Shown here: piece after piece, positions 1-7,667 of the stretch | How positions within the stretch are numbered: position 1 is the stretch's first letter | Layout of the letters: each line of letters opens with the position of its first letter | Assembly (NCBI GenBank): GCA_964547525.1 | Contig: CAZJOD010000060.1 | Span: 1 to 19,828 of the forward strand | Source: CAZJOD01 sp964547525 | GTDB lineage: Bacteria > Bacillota > Clostridia > JAAYHZ01 | Direction: 5' to 3' | DNA: 19,828 nt | Notes under the pieces: generated by a model | Databases searched by the model: none | Told to the model about the DNA's origin: nothing | What the model saw: only the letters and a program-made list of their open reading frames with translations | Program-made: the position numbers and the translations under genes

Positions 1-162
1 AGATTGTTGAATACTCCGAGAGAAGGTTTTGTAGAAGAATATTATTGGGAGCTTATCGGTGAATCGGGCGGGGAATTGTCTCTTGCAGGAATGCTTATTG
101 ATGAGGCTATGGTTAGCTATGAAAATAATTACCTACAAATAATTTTATATCGCAAAGAATGA
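1..162 (+). CDS. C-terminal fragment of an unidentified protein
   Basis: Frame 1 is open from the first base to a TGA at 160-162 and encodes 53 residues ending in NNYLQIILYRKE. The start lies outside the window. The fragment is acidic, with a GESGGEL stretch and no motif I recognise. Codon use resembles the neighbouring genes, so it is probably a real gene end and not chance. No function is proposed. No clear terminator follows before the promoter of the next gene. Confidence 0.55.
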   Translation, partial: RLLNTPREGFVEEYYWELIGESGGELSLAGMLIDEAMVSYENNYLQIILYRKE

Positions 163-254
163 AAATTAGTATTTAACTTAAAATCTACTTAAATACAACT
201 ATTTAATATGCTTTTTTGTTGTTACTATTAGACATAATTCATCAAAATAAGGCA

Positions 255-264
255 AGGATATCCT
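255..264. repeat. 10-bp perfect palindrome upstream of the GNAT gene
   Basis: AGGATATCCT reads the same on both strands and is flanked by partly complementary AAGGC and GCCCTT. It sits about 35 bp upstream of the predicted -10 of the acetyltransferase gene. It could be an operator or a weak hairpin; nothing in the sequence settles which. Confidence 0.3.
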
Positions 265-295
265 GCCCTTTATAGGTCGGGGAGGAATCGCGGTA

Positions 296-304
296 TGATA
301 TAAT
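296..304 (+). promoter_or_regulatory. Extended -10 promoter of the GNAT gene
   Basis: TGATATAAT is a TGn-TATAAT extended -10 element. No good -35 lies 17 bp upstream, which is typical of extended -10 promoters. Predicted transcription start is near 311, giving a leader of about 27 nt that contains the SD AGGTGGGAG. The surrounding 15-mer TATGATATAATCTAT (294-308) recurs exactly at 13838-13852 before the AraC gene. Confidence 0.5.
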
Positions 305-337
305 CTATTAATATAACAGGTGGGAGTTATAATTTAA

Positions 338-889
338 ATGGTATACATAACTCAAGATGTAAATAATTTGATGATTCATAAAGCACATTCAAATGATATA
401 GATAGTATTGAGGTGCTCTATAACGAATCGATTGAATGGTTGGATAGTCAAGGTATACATCAATGGAAAAAAGGTGTTTATCCGGTAAGAGAAACGGCGA
501 TTAACGCACTGAGGGACGGGAACCTTTATTGCTGTAAGGTTAACTGCAATATACTAGGTACTTTTATTATTAATGAGGATCAAGCACCTCAATATAAGAT
601 TTTAAATTGGAGATATGGTGGAAAAGTATTAGTTGTGCATACATTGGTTATCAGACCGACTGCAACAGGGCAAGGGCTTGGGAAAACATTAATGAAATTT
701 ATTATAAGTTATGCTCAAACAAACGGTTATGAAGCGATAAGACTTGATGCTTTTCCTGACAATAAGGCGGCAGCCGGACTATATGCTTCTTTTGGTTTTG
801 AATATGTAGGAAAAGTGTTTTTTGAATATAAAGAACCGGGATTTGAATTATATGACTGCTATGAAAAATTCATATCCGCCGGAGTATAA
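338..889 (+). CDS. GNAT family N-acetyltransferase
   Basis: 183-residue cytoplasmic protein predicted to move an acetyl group from acetyl-CoA to an amine or amino group; the acceptor is unknown. The acetyl-CoA motif A is clear: HTLVIRPTATGQGLGKTLMK at about residues 101-120, with the Q-G-x-G-K pyrophosphate loop at 112-116. It is followed by a motif-B-like segment, LYASFGFEYVGK, near 148-159. Length fits the family. The ATG at 338 is preceded by AGGTGGGAG (318-326); an internal ATG at codon 12 has no SD. It stands alone, with its own promoter and a hairpin after it. The family assignment is firm and substrate specificity cannot be read from sequence. Confidence 0.9.
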   Translation: MVYITQDVNNLMIHKAHSNDIDSIEVLYNESIEWLDSQGIHQWKKGVYPVRETAINALRDGNLYCCKVNCNILGTFIINEDQAPQYKILNWRYGGKVLVVHTLVIRPTATGQGLGKTLMKFIISYAQTNGYEAIRLDAFPDNKAAAGLYASFGFEYVGKVFFEYKEPGFELYDCYEKFISAGV

Positions 890-961
890 GTTTGTATTAA
901 TAGTTATGTTGTTAAAAATGTGAATTCAAGTATTCAAATCTTAAGATTACATTTAGATTTA

Positions 962-1005
962 AAAGGTTAGAACAGTACATATAAGATGCTACCGTTCTAA
1001 CCTTT
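962..1005. terminator. Bidirectional hairpin terminator between convergent genes
   Basis: Perfect 12-bp inverted repeat AAAGGTTAGAAC (962-973) and GTTCTAACCTTT (994-1005), extended by three more pairs after one mismatch. It lies between the ends of the plus-strand acetyltransferase and the minus-strand BNR protein. The stem ends in A and T runs, so it can serve either direction, although the U-tracts are short. Confidence 0.65.
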
Positions 1006-1016
1006 ACTATTTAAAA

Positions 1017-2285
1017 CTAAGGTACCAAAGTGAATTTATAACAACCGGTTTCCCAAAACAGGTCTTTGTTTTCTTTATGAGTTGCTTTTGAACCTATAGG
1101 TGTCATATACAGTTCTATTTCATGAGTTTCGCGGTTTTCCAGTAAAGAAAAGTTGCTCCATTGTACATCTTTACTGTGTTCCGCTTCTTTATCGGCTATT
1201 ACTGTTACAGAGTTTTTTATTACTGCAGGTTTTGATTCGTCTATCTCTGCTATTATTAAGGGGTACCTTGGACTGTTACCCGAAGGAGGTTCTTTTGTTA
1301 TATTGGCAACCCAATATAGTTTTTTATTTTCACTGTGACGTAAAAATCCGTGAATAGAAGCGGGGGAATAAAAAGTTGATCCGTCATCATATCTAAAGTC
1401 CGATGGAGACTGTAAAATTATATTATCAGTATCGGTTATACTATACCATTTTCTCCCCGGAGTAACATTAGTATTACTACCTCTGCAAACAACCAAAACA
1501 CGTCCGTCTTTTAACTCAATGGGAAATCCTTCGTCAAACCCTCTGCATGAAACTGACATAGGCATCCATATACAATTGCCAAACTCCCATATGTATGTGC
1601 CTTTTTCCATGTCGAATTTTGCTTTGAATAATGCACAACCTATATCTCTTGCATGAGACGGAGACCACCAGTTACCGTATAAACCTTCAGGATCTGTATC
1701 GGGTGCGTTTTCAGGGATATTAATTGATGTTCCACAAAAGACAATACTCCCGTCGCTACGGTTTATAACTCCACCGGGAAAACATGAATTTCTTTCCAAA
1801 AAATCATTTTTTAAAGGGTTTTCAGGGTCGAAATCCGATCCTTTCTCATATTGCAACAGCTTTAGTTTACTCCAAGAGATTCCTCGATCTTTTGAGAAAC
1901 GCCAAAAACAATGATTCCTATATCGTCGATTTTGTTTTAAACATATTGTTTGACGAAGTTCTATTGATAACCAATAGCCTGTTGTAGCATCTTCGATTAC
2001 ACTGCTCCAAGGAGGAGGTTCTTTTTCACTCGGTTGAGCGCCCACTATAATATAATCGTCGTGAAACAATACTACTTCAGGTTGTTTACGCCAGGCATCC
2101 CATGTTTTTCCGTTATCTTTTGAATACCTGATTTGAGGTTCTAGAGGTAAATCATCTCGTCCTTCACATTCAAAAGATCGCCTTTCAACACGATCCAATC
2201 CGGTGGTTGCTAAATAGTTATTACTTATGTTAACAGCGTGACCGGGTTTTGGATAATCCATATACAATTCTTTTTTAACAATCAT
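1017..2285 (-). CDS. BNR/Asp-box repeat protein, sialidase-like beta-propeller
   Basis: 422 residues. Two Asp-box (BNR) repeats are visible: SKDNGKTW at residues 55-62 and SKDRGISW at 131-138, matching S-x-D-x-G-x-T/S-W. A later segment, GFPIELKDGRVLVVCRGS (about 253-270), is like those in sialidase-fold proteins. This predicts a six-bladed beta-propeller of the sialidase superfamily. The substrate is not evident, and I cannot place a full sialidase arginine triad. No signal peptide is visible, which argues for a cytoplasmic enzyme acting on imported glycans or a non-catalytic propeller. The ATG has an excellent SD, GGGGGTG, about 7 nt upstream. The gene is monocistronic, with a promoter at 2321-2348 and a terminator at 962-1005. 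Confidence 0.75.
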   Translation of the reverse strand: MIVKKELYMDYPKPGHAVNISNNYLATTGLDRVERRSFECEGRDDLPLEPQIRYSKDNGKTWDAWRKQPEVVLFHDDYIIVGAQPSEKEPPPWSSVIEDATTGYWLSIELRQTICLKQNRRYRNHCFWRFSKDRGISWSKLKLLQYEKGSDFDPENPLKNDFLERNSCFPGGVINRSDGSIVFCGTSINIPENAPDTDPEGLYGNWWSPSHARDIGCALFKAKFDMEKGTYIWEFGNCIWMPMSVSCRGFDEGFPIELKDGRVLVVCRGSNTNVTPGRKWYSITDTDNIILQSPSDFRYDDGSTFYSPASIHGFLRHSENKKLYWVANITKEPPSGNSPRYPLIIAEIDESKPAVIKNSVTVIADKEAEHSKDVQWSNFSLLENRETHEIELYMTPIGSKATHKENKDLFWETGCYKFTLVP

Positions 2286-2320
2286 TGTAACACCCCCTTT
2301 AATGCATATATATAAATTTG

Positions 2321-2348
2321 ATTATACCTATACTTTAAAATTTGGCAA
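2321..2348 (-). promoter_or_regulatory. Promoter of the BNR protein gene
   Basis: On the minus strand TTGCCA (-35, 2343-2348) and TATAAT (-10, 2321-2326) are 16 bp apart, giving a start near 2314 and a leader of about 30 nt. Confidence 0.55.
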
Positions 2349-2453
2349 CAGTATATTTGATATTAATTACTTAGTAAACATATTATGGCTTTTTTAGACT
2401 AAATGTTTATTGTACATTAATACGGAATAATAAACTTTAAGGTGATATAACAA

Positions 2454-3626
2454 TTATATGGCATTGCCTGTATTTTTATTTTTGCTTAAAACAGCCATAG
2501 CAAGTGCTGTTACCGGTATAGTGACAATTAAACCTATGCTTCCGGCTAATGCTCTTACGACCTCAGAAGCCATATAATCCGAATTAACTATTTCCATAAA
2601 CGGAATACCTTGAATCATTAATAAAAGCATAAGATGAATAGAACCACCGGCATATGCTAAAATTAGTGTGTTTGACATAGTAGCCATTACATCTTTGCCC
2701 ACATTTAAGCCTGATCGAATTAAATTCTTTTTTGATATATCAGGTTTCGTCAACTCTATTTCATACATGGAGGAAGCAACAGAAATTCCTATGTCCATTA
2801 CCGCCCCAAGTGCTCCGATTAATATGGCAGCAAATAAAAGTCCTTGGAAATTTATAGTTATATCTTGTGATACATATATTAACATGTGAGCTTCTTCGTT
2901 TCCCATACCGGTAAGCCTTGCAGCGGTTCCAACAACCAATGTGATTACTCCGGCTGTCATTAGACCTCCTGAAGTTCCGATAATAGCTGCAAAGGTTTTT
3001 TTATTTATCCCGCTAATGATTATTAAATTAACTGCTATTAATGCGATACAAGTTAATATTGTTATGGTTATAGGATCATTTCCATTTAAAATAGCGGGAA
3101 GAAGGATTTTAATTACGGCAAAGCAAGTTAATCCTAAAGATATTATTGCTTTTAGTCCCTTGGTTCTGCCAATAACAATAAGGAGTATTATAAAAGCAAA
3201 AAACAAATAAAACAAGTAATTTTCTCTTAGCAACTCTACAATATATGTATCCACAATTTGCCCTTGGCTGTCACTTTCAATATATACCAAAACTCCGTCA
3301 CCCTTTTTTATATCGATATTATATACGGAACTAAAGGTATTTATTTGGTATAAAGCTTCGACTATTTGATTTTTATATGGTCCTTGTGTTACTTCTATTA
3401 ATAAAATTTTTGTTTCGGTTACAAAAACACCACCGGAGTATTCAATTTCTTCAGTTTGATGATCTAACACTTCCAATACTTTTGCTCTTACCGGTGCCGC
3501 TATTTCTACCTGTGATAAATACCCGTCTGCTTCAAATCCTTCACCATTAACAGTAGAAAAAGAAGAATTAGAACATACAATGATTGTTAATATAACTACC
3601 ACTAACAATATTCTTTTTGTAATCAT
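2454..3626 (-). CDS. YibE/F family multi-pass membrane protein
   Basis: 390 residues. An N-terminal hydrophobic segment (about 5-20) could be a signal or anchor. It is followed by a soluble extracytoplasmic beta-rich region (about 28-132) and then about seven membrane segments (near 137-153, 158-178, 186-206, 212-234, 260-284, 318-338, 360-380). The family signature is strong: GALGAVMDIGISVASSMYEI at 271-290. YibE/F proteins are conserved in Firmicutes and have been proposed to act in export; their substrate is not established. The ATG follows SD GGGGG by 5-6 nt. The gene appears to be transcribed alone from a minus-strand promoter at 3692-3720. A weak 7-bp stem (2405-2411 with 2429-2435) lies downstream. 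Confidence 0.88.
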   Translation of the reverse strand: MITKRILLVVVILTIIVCSNSSFSTVNGEGFEADGYLSQVEIAAPVRAKVLEVLDHQTEEIEYSGGVFVTETKILLIEVTQGPYKNQIVEALYQINTFSSVYNIDIKKGDGVLVYIESDSQGQIVDTYIVELLRENYLFYLFFAFIILLIVIGRTKGLKAIISLGLTCFAVIKILLPAILNGNDPITITILTCIALIAVNLIIISGINKKTFAAIIGTSGGLMTAGVITLVVGTAARLTGMGNEEAHMLIYVSQDITINFQGLLFAAILIGALGAVMDIGISVASSMYEIELTKPDISKKNLIRSGLNVGKDVMATMSNTLILAYAGGSIHLMLLLMIQGIPFMEIVNSDYMASEVVRALAGSIGLIVTIPVTALAMAVLSKNKNTGNAI

Positions 3627-3691
3627 TTAAACCCCCATATCAAAATTGTTAAAAATTGAGTTAAAACTCATTATTTTTCATTAGTTATTTA

Positions 3692-3720
3692 GTTATAAAA
3701 GAAAAATTTATATAGCACAA
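3692..3720 (-). promoter_or_regulatory. Probable promoter of the YibE/F gene
   Basis: On the minus strand TTGTGC (3715-3720) and TATAAC (3692-3697) are 17 bp apart. The leader would be about 58 nt and would include the palindrome TGAGTT-AA-AACTCA at 3657-3670, a possible operator or leader hairpin. Confidence 0.4.
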
Positions 3721-3743
3721 TCTGCAATTACCTTATTAATATT

Positions 3744-3816
3744 GTATAGAAAATTTAAAAACCGTGGCTCTATGTACATTATCTATTTTATATGAAATGG
3801 AGCATATTTTCTATAC
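3744..3816. repeat. Long inverted repeat, 11-bp perfect arms
   Basis: GTATAGAAAAT (3744-3754) is the exact reverse complement of ATTTTCTATAC (3806-3816). Inside lie a second complementary pair, GCTC (3767-3770) and GAGC (3800-3803), so a 73-nt interrupted hairpin can be drawn. It does not end in a U-tract and is not next to a gene end, so it is not an ordinary terminator. Confidence 0.45.
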
Positions 3817-3853
3817 TAAATTTTATTCTATCGCTTAAATTAAAAATCACCTG

Positions 3854-3949
3854 GCATCGAGCACATCGATTTTTAGCTACTCGCAACAAGTGCTCGTAAC
3901 ATCGCTTATTTATATATCTCTGAGCATCGAGTACGTCGATTTAAACTCG
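3854..3949. repeat. Two-copy 19-bp motif, each copy in a hairpin
   Basis: Copy 1, GCATCGAGCACATCGATTT (3854-3872), and copy 2, GCATCGAGTACGTCGATTT (3924-3942), differ at two positions and begin 70 bp apart. Each copy has its own downstream complement that tracks its sequence: CGAGCAC (3858-3864) with GTGCTCG (3890-3896), and CGAGT (3928-3932) with ACTCG (3945-3949). The GC-richer, non-coding sequence stands out from its AT-rich surroundings. Confidence 0.5.
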
Positions 3950-3965
3950 TCATTCATAAATTAAG

Positions 3966-3994
3966 TTGTGAATATTGCGTATACATGGTAAGAT
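3966..3994 (+). promoter_or_regulatory. Probable promoter of the histidine phosphatase gene
   Basis: TTGTGA (3966-3971) and TAAGAT (3989-3994) are 17 bp apart. Predicted start is near 4001, only about 24 nt before the ATG, with the SD GGAGG inside the leader. Confidence 0.4.
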
Positions 3995-4024
3995 TAACAA
4001 TAGAATTAAACTTGGAGGATTATA

Positions 4025-4648
4025 ATGGATTTATTTCTTGTAAGACACGGAGAGTCATTAGGAAATATTGTAGATTACGACTGTCCGGACCCGGAATTGA
4101 CAGACCTCGGGATTAAACAAGCTCATCTGCTGGCTGAACGTTTATCAGTTGAAAAATTTGATTATATTCTCTGCAGCCCACTGGTAAGAGCATTGGAGAC
4201 TGCATGGATTGTGGCGTCACACCATGATAATCAACCGGAAGTACATACACAACTCAGAGAAATACGAGGTTTACAGGGACATATGGGCTTACCCGGAAAA
4301 ACTTTATTAGAGCGTTACCCCGGGATTAGGCTTATAGATAAAGTATTAGAGGATGATCAAGGATGGGAAGATCCGGGTAATGAAACAAGGGAAATCGGAT
4401 ATCTACGAACCGGGAGTGTGGTGGAGTACCTTAAAAAACGTTTTACAGGTGATGAATGTATTTTAGTTGTCGCTCATGGAACGTTTAACGGTCTTTTTAT
4501 TTCTTCTTTATTAGGATTGAGTCCGTCGGGCCCGATTCGTTTCGGACAGAGTAATACATGCATTAACCGATTTAAAATTGAAAATGATATATGTAAGGTA
4601 AATTGCATAAATGATGTAAGCCACTTGGTATCGTTGAAAAAATTATAA
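4025..4648 (+). CDS. Histidine phosphatase family protein (phosphoglycerate mutase-like)
   Basis: 207 residues, cytoplasmic. The N-terminal RHGE motif (residues 7-10) carries the phospho-accepting His8. Arg55 in SPLVRALETA, Glu78 in LREI and the second catalytic His151 in LVVAHGTF complete the usual set. The family removes phosphate from small molecules or proteins through a phosphohistidine. The length is that of small bacterial phosphatases (CobC/GpmB-like) and not of the longer cofactor-dependent mutases. Substrate cannot be assigned and there are no cobalamin genes nearby. The ATG follows SD GGAGG (4015-4019) by 5 nt. It appears monocistronic and is convergent with the UvrA-like gene. Confidence 0.88.
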   Translation: MDLFLVRHGESLGNIVDYDCPDPELTDLGIKQAHLLAERLSVEKFDYILCSPLVRALETAWIVASHHDNQPEVHTQLREIRGLQGHMGLPGKTLLERYPGIRLIDKVLEDDQGWEDPGNETREIGYLRTGSVVEYLKKRFTGDECILVVAHGTFNGLFISSLLGLSPSGPIRFGQSNTCINRFKIENDICKVNCINDVSHLVSLKKL

Positions 4649-4754
4649 TGATTTTATTGCTATTAACCAATTACCATAAACCGGTGTTGAAATTAATCCG
4701 ATGTAGAAGTATAGGGGTACTGCGGTTGAATGTTTATTCGTTTAGTTCAATAAA

Positions 4755-4779
4755 ATAAAGTGTTTCCGTAGAACTTTAT
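4755..4779 (-). terminator. Weak hairpin after the UvrA-like gene
   Basis: ATAAAGT (4755-4761) pairs with ACTTTAT (4773-4779) just past the stop codon of the minus-strand UvrA-like gene. On the minus strand it is followed by a T-rich TTTATTG run. The stem is short and AT-rich, so termination is only suggested. Confidence 0.35.
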
Positions 4780-4785
4780 AATAAA

Positions 4786-7656
4786 CTAACACAATAGTAT
4801 TTCTCTTAAAAATTTACCTGTATATGAATTCTCATAAGTTGCAACTTCTTCCGGTGTACCTGTGGCGATAACGAAACCACCGTTGTTGCCGCCTTCCGGT
4901 CCTAAATCAATTATGTGATCAGCTGATTTAATAACATCAAGGTTATGTTCGATCACTAGCACCGAATGACCGCTGTCAACAAGCTTGTTTAGACATAAAA
5001 GCAGCTTTTGAATATCGGATAAATGTAATCCTGTCGTAGGTTCGTCTAAAATATATAAATTGTGGCTGCCACGTTTAATTTTGGCGAGTTCATATGCAAG
5101 TTTGACACGTTGTGCCTCACCGCCGGACAATGTTACGGAGTTTTGACCTAACTTCATATATCCGAGTCCCAACTCGTTCATTATTGAGAGCTTATGCGTT
5201 ATATACCTGTTGTCGCAAAAAAAATCTACTGCCTCCTCAACAGTCATATCCAATACTTCCGAAATATTTTTTCCTTTATATTTAATTTCCAGGCCTTCTT
5301 GCGAAAAGCGGGTTCCCTTACATACCGGACATATTGTTTCGATATCGGCCATGAATTGTAGGTTTGTCACTATTATTCCGTCTCCTGTACAGTTTTCACA
5401 TCGGGTACCGTTGGCATGAGTCAAACTGAAATCAATAGGTTTAAAACCTCTGGATATTGCCATATCAGTCATGGCAAACAATTCTCTTATTCTGTCATAA
5501 ACTCCTACATAAGTTACAGGATTTGATTTACTGTTTCTACCTATAGGTGACTGGTCAATATTTATAACTTGGTTTATATTGTCCGAACCAAAAATAAAAT
5601 CATGTTCACCTGCCACAATCCTTGACGATTTTTTTAGTATTTCAAGTTCTTTAAACAGGATTTCGTTAATTAATGTACTTTTTCCCGAACCGGAAACTCC
5701 TGTTATGCAAACAAACAAGCCTAGTGGAATATCTACATCTATATTTTTCAGGTTGTTTTCCCGTGCACCCTGAATGGTTATGCAATTGTCCGTAACTCTA
5801 CGTCGGTTTTTAGGAACGGCGATTTCACGCTTACCAAGCAAAAAATCCGATGTTATCGACGGTTGGGCTATAAATTCATCATAACTTCCTGTAGCAACTA
5901 TATTACCACCGTGAACACCCGGCCCTTCACCTACCTCAATTAAAAAATCAGCGTTTCTCATCATATCGATGTCATGTTCGACAACAATAACAGTATTTCC
6001 GATATCTCGAAGCTTTTTCATGATATTGATGACTTTGTAAGAATCACGAGGATGGAGCCCTATACTAGGTTCGTCCATAACATATAACATTCCCATTAGT
6101 TCACCGGATATCTGTGTTGACATTTTAATTCTTTGCATTTCACCGCCTGAAATTGTGTCGCTTCGACGGCCTAGACTTAAATAATATAAACCTATATCTA
6201 TTAAAAGTTGTAGCCTTGACTTTATTTCGTTAACAATACTGTTACCGACATCAACTGTATTCGGTGAGAAGGTAAGTGATGATAAAAAATCGATTAACTC
6301 GGGGAGTTGCATTCTACATAAATCATCTATATTTTTCCCGTTTATAGTGACATTTAAGCGTTGTCTTTTTAGTCTTGCACCATTACATTCGGGACATATT
6401 TTTTCAATCATAGTATCTTTAATGAAATCCGGTTCAAACATCTCTGTTGAAATTGATTTACGTATAAAATTTCTATACCAGCTTTCGATGTCATTAACAA
6501 AGCCACGAAACGGAAACTCTCTGCCGACTATCCAGTTTTTTTTGCCGGCAAATGGCGGTTGTACAATGCGTACTTTTTCGCCTTTTGTACCATAGAATAA
6601 TATATCATGTATATTTTTAGGCAACTCGTTAAAAGGAGTCTCTAAAGAGAAACCGTATTTTTGTGAAAGGCTATATACAATAGCTGTTCTGTAGCTGTCT
6701 TTTCCGGACGGATTAAACATGGTGTTTTTTAAAGCACCTTTCATGATGCTTTTATAAGGGTTTACAATTAAAAATCTCGGCTCTACCACATACGAACGAC
6801 CTACACCCATGCATGTATTACATGCACTGGCAGGTGAATTAAATGAAAAGTGAAAAGGTTGCATTTCACACAAAGAAAAATGATGTACAGGACATGCGAA
6901 GTTATCATAAAAACGATTGTCTATACCTTCGATAACTTCAACTTTTATGAATAAGTCTTCACTTAATGATACCATAGCGGCTTCTATTGATTTAGCTATT
7001 TGAATATATATATCAGGCTTCACAGCGAAACGGTCTATAATAATTTCAATATTATAGTTATTTTCATCATCAAGCTCGGATTTATCGGCGAGGTCAAAAG
7101 GAACTCCGTCTACAAGTAATTTTTTATATCCTTTTTCACGTGTTTGTTTTAAAATATATTCATAACCTTCTCCGTAAACTTTGTAAAGAGGTGCACGTAA
7201 CTCCACAACGGTACCTTGCGGTAGAGATGAGATGTGTTCAGCCATCTGAGCCGCAGTTATTTGCCGTAATTCGTAACCGCACACAGGGCACTTGCCGATT
7301 CCTACGGTTGAAAAAAGTAAACGTAAATAATCGTTTATATCGGTTACAGTTCCAACTGTAGAGCGGGGATTTGAATTACCTTTTTTTTGCTCAATGGCAA
7401 TAACCGGTGAAAGTCCTCGAATAAAATCAACTTTTGGTTTTTTGACTTGACTTATACGACTTTTTGCGAAATTTGATATGCTCTCTAAAAAACGTCTTTG
7501 TGCTTCACCATAGATAACATCAAACGCAAGAGAGGATTTTCCCGAACCGGACACACCTGTTATAACAACGAGCTTGTCACGTGGAATCTCAAGAGAAATA
7601 TTTTTAAGATTGTTTTGTTTTGCTCCGGATACTTCTATTGTTGTTCTTGCAGTCAT
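4786..7656 (-). CDS. UvrA paralogue (excinuclease ABC subunit A-like ATPase)
   Basis: 956 residues, full UvrA length, two ABC ATPase modules. Module 1: Walker A GVSGSGKSS (34-42), signature SGGEMQR (503-509), Walker B YVMDEP (525-530), H-loop EHD (560-562). Module 2: Walker A GVSGSGKST (653-661), SGGEAQR (844-850), YILDEP (868-873), EHN (903-905). Zinc sites: C255-x2-H258 with C279-x2-C282, C421-x2-C424, and the DNA-binding finger C753-x2-C756-x19-C776-x2-C779. A UvrB-binding-type insertion (about 120-260) is present. It departs from housekeeping UvrA where the conserved RRYVESLSAYARQFL block reads RRFLESISNFAKSRI (55-69), and no uvrB is adjacent. That suggests a paralogue, perhaps like DrrC, the UvrA-like drug-resistance protein of Streptomyces. 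Its SD AAGGGGTG overlaps the stop of the nucleotidyltransferase gene, 11 bp upstream. Confidence 0.88.
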   Translation of the reverse strand: MTARTTIEVSGAKQNNLKNISLEIPRDKLVVITGVSGSGKSSLAFDVIYGEAQRRFLESISNFAKSRISQVKKPKVDFIRGLSPVIAIEQKKGNSNPRSTVGTVTDINDYLRLLFSTVGIGKCPVCGYELRQITAAQMAEHISSLPQGTVVELRAPLYKVYGEGYEYILKQTREKGYKKLLVDGVPFDLADKSELDDENNYNIEIIIDRFAVKPDIYIQIAKSIEAAMVSLSEDLFIKVEVIEGIDNRFYDNFACPVHHFSLCEMQPFHFSFNSPASACNTCMGVGRSYVVEPRFLIVNPYKSIMKGALKNTMFNPSGKDSYRTAIVYSLSQKYGFSLETPFNELPKNIHDILFYGTKGEKVRIVQPPFAGKKNWIVGREFPFRGFVNDIESWYRNFIRKSISTEMFEPDFIKDTMIEKICPECNGARLKRQRLNVTINGKNIDDLCRMQLPELIDFLSSLTFSPNTVDVGNSIVNEIKSRLQLLIDIGLYYLSLGRRSDTISGGEMQRIKMSTQISGELMGMLYVMDEPSIGLHPRDSYKVINIMKKLRDIGNTVIVVEHDIDMMRNADFLIEVGEGPGVHGGNIVATGSYDEFIAQPSITSDFLLGKREIAVPKNRRRVTDNCITIQGARENNLKNIDVDIPLGLFVCITGVSGSGKSTLINEILFKELEILKKSSRIVAGEHDFIFGSDNINQVINIDQSPIGRNSKSNPVTYVGVYDRIRELFAMTDMAISRGFKPIDFSLTHANGTRCENCTGDGIIVTNLQFMADIETICPVCKGTRFSQEGLEIKYKGKNISEVLDMTVEEAVDFFCDNRYITHKLSIMNELGLGYMKLGQNSVTLSGGEAQRVKLAYELAKIKRGSHNLYILDEPTTGLHLSDIQKLLLCLNKLVDSGHSVLVIEHNLDVIKSADHIIDLGPEGGNNGGFVIATGTPEEVATYENSYTGKFLREILLC

Positions 7657-7667
7657 AATTACACCCC

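Larger units (their letters stand above)
3721..3965. other. Non-coding, repeat-bearing intergenic region
   Basis: This gene-free stretch between the YibE/F promoter and the phosphatase promoter contains no convincing reading frame. It holds an 11-bp inverted repeat spanning 3744-3816 and two copies of a 19-bp motif at 3854 and 3924, each able to fold. It may be a decayed mobile element or an uncharacterised structured RNA or repeat family; the sequence alone does not decide. Confidence 0.45.

Noticed and set aside
3841..3960. Possible small CRISPR array from the repeated GCATCGAG motif
   Set aside because: Only two imperfect copies, spacing of about 51 bp with an internal complement, and no cas genes.
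4786..7656. Naming the gene uvrA, the housekeeping excinuclease subunit
   Set aside because: The block after Walker A diverges from the consensus and uvrB is absent nearby; without the rest of the genome paralogue status cannot be settled, so no symbol was given.
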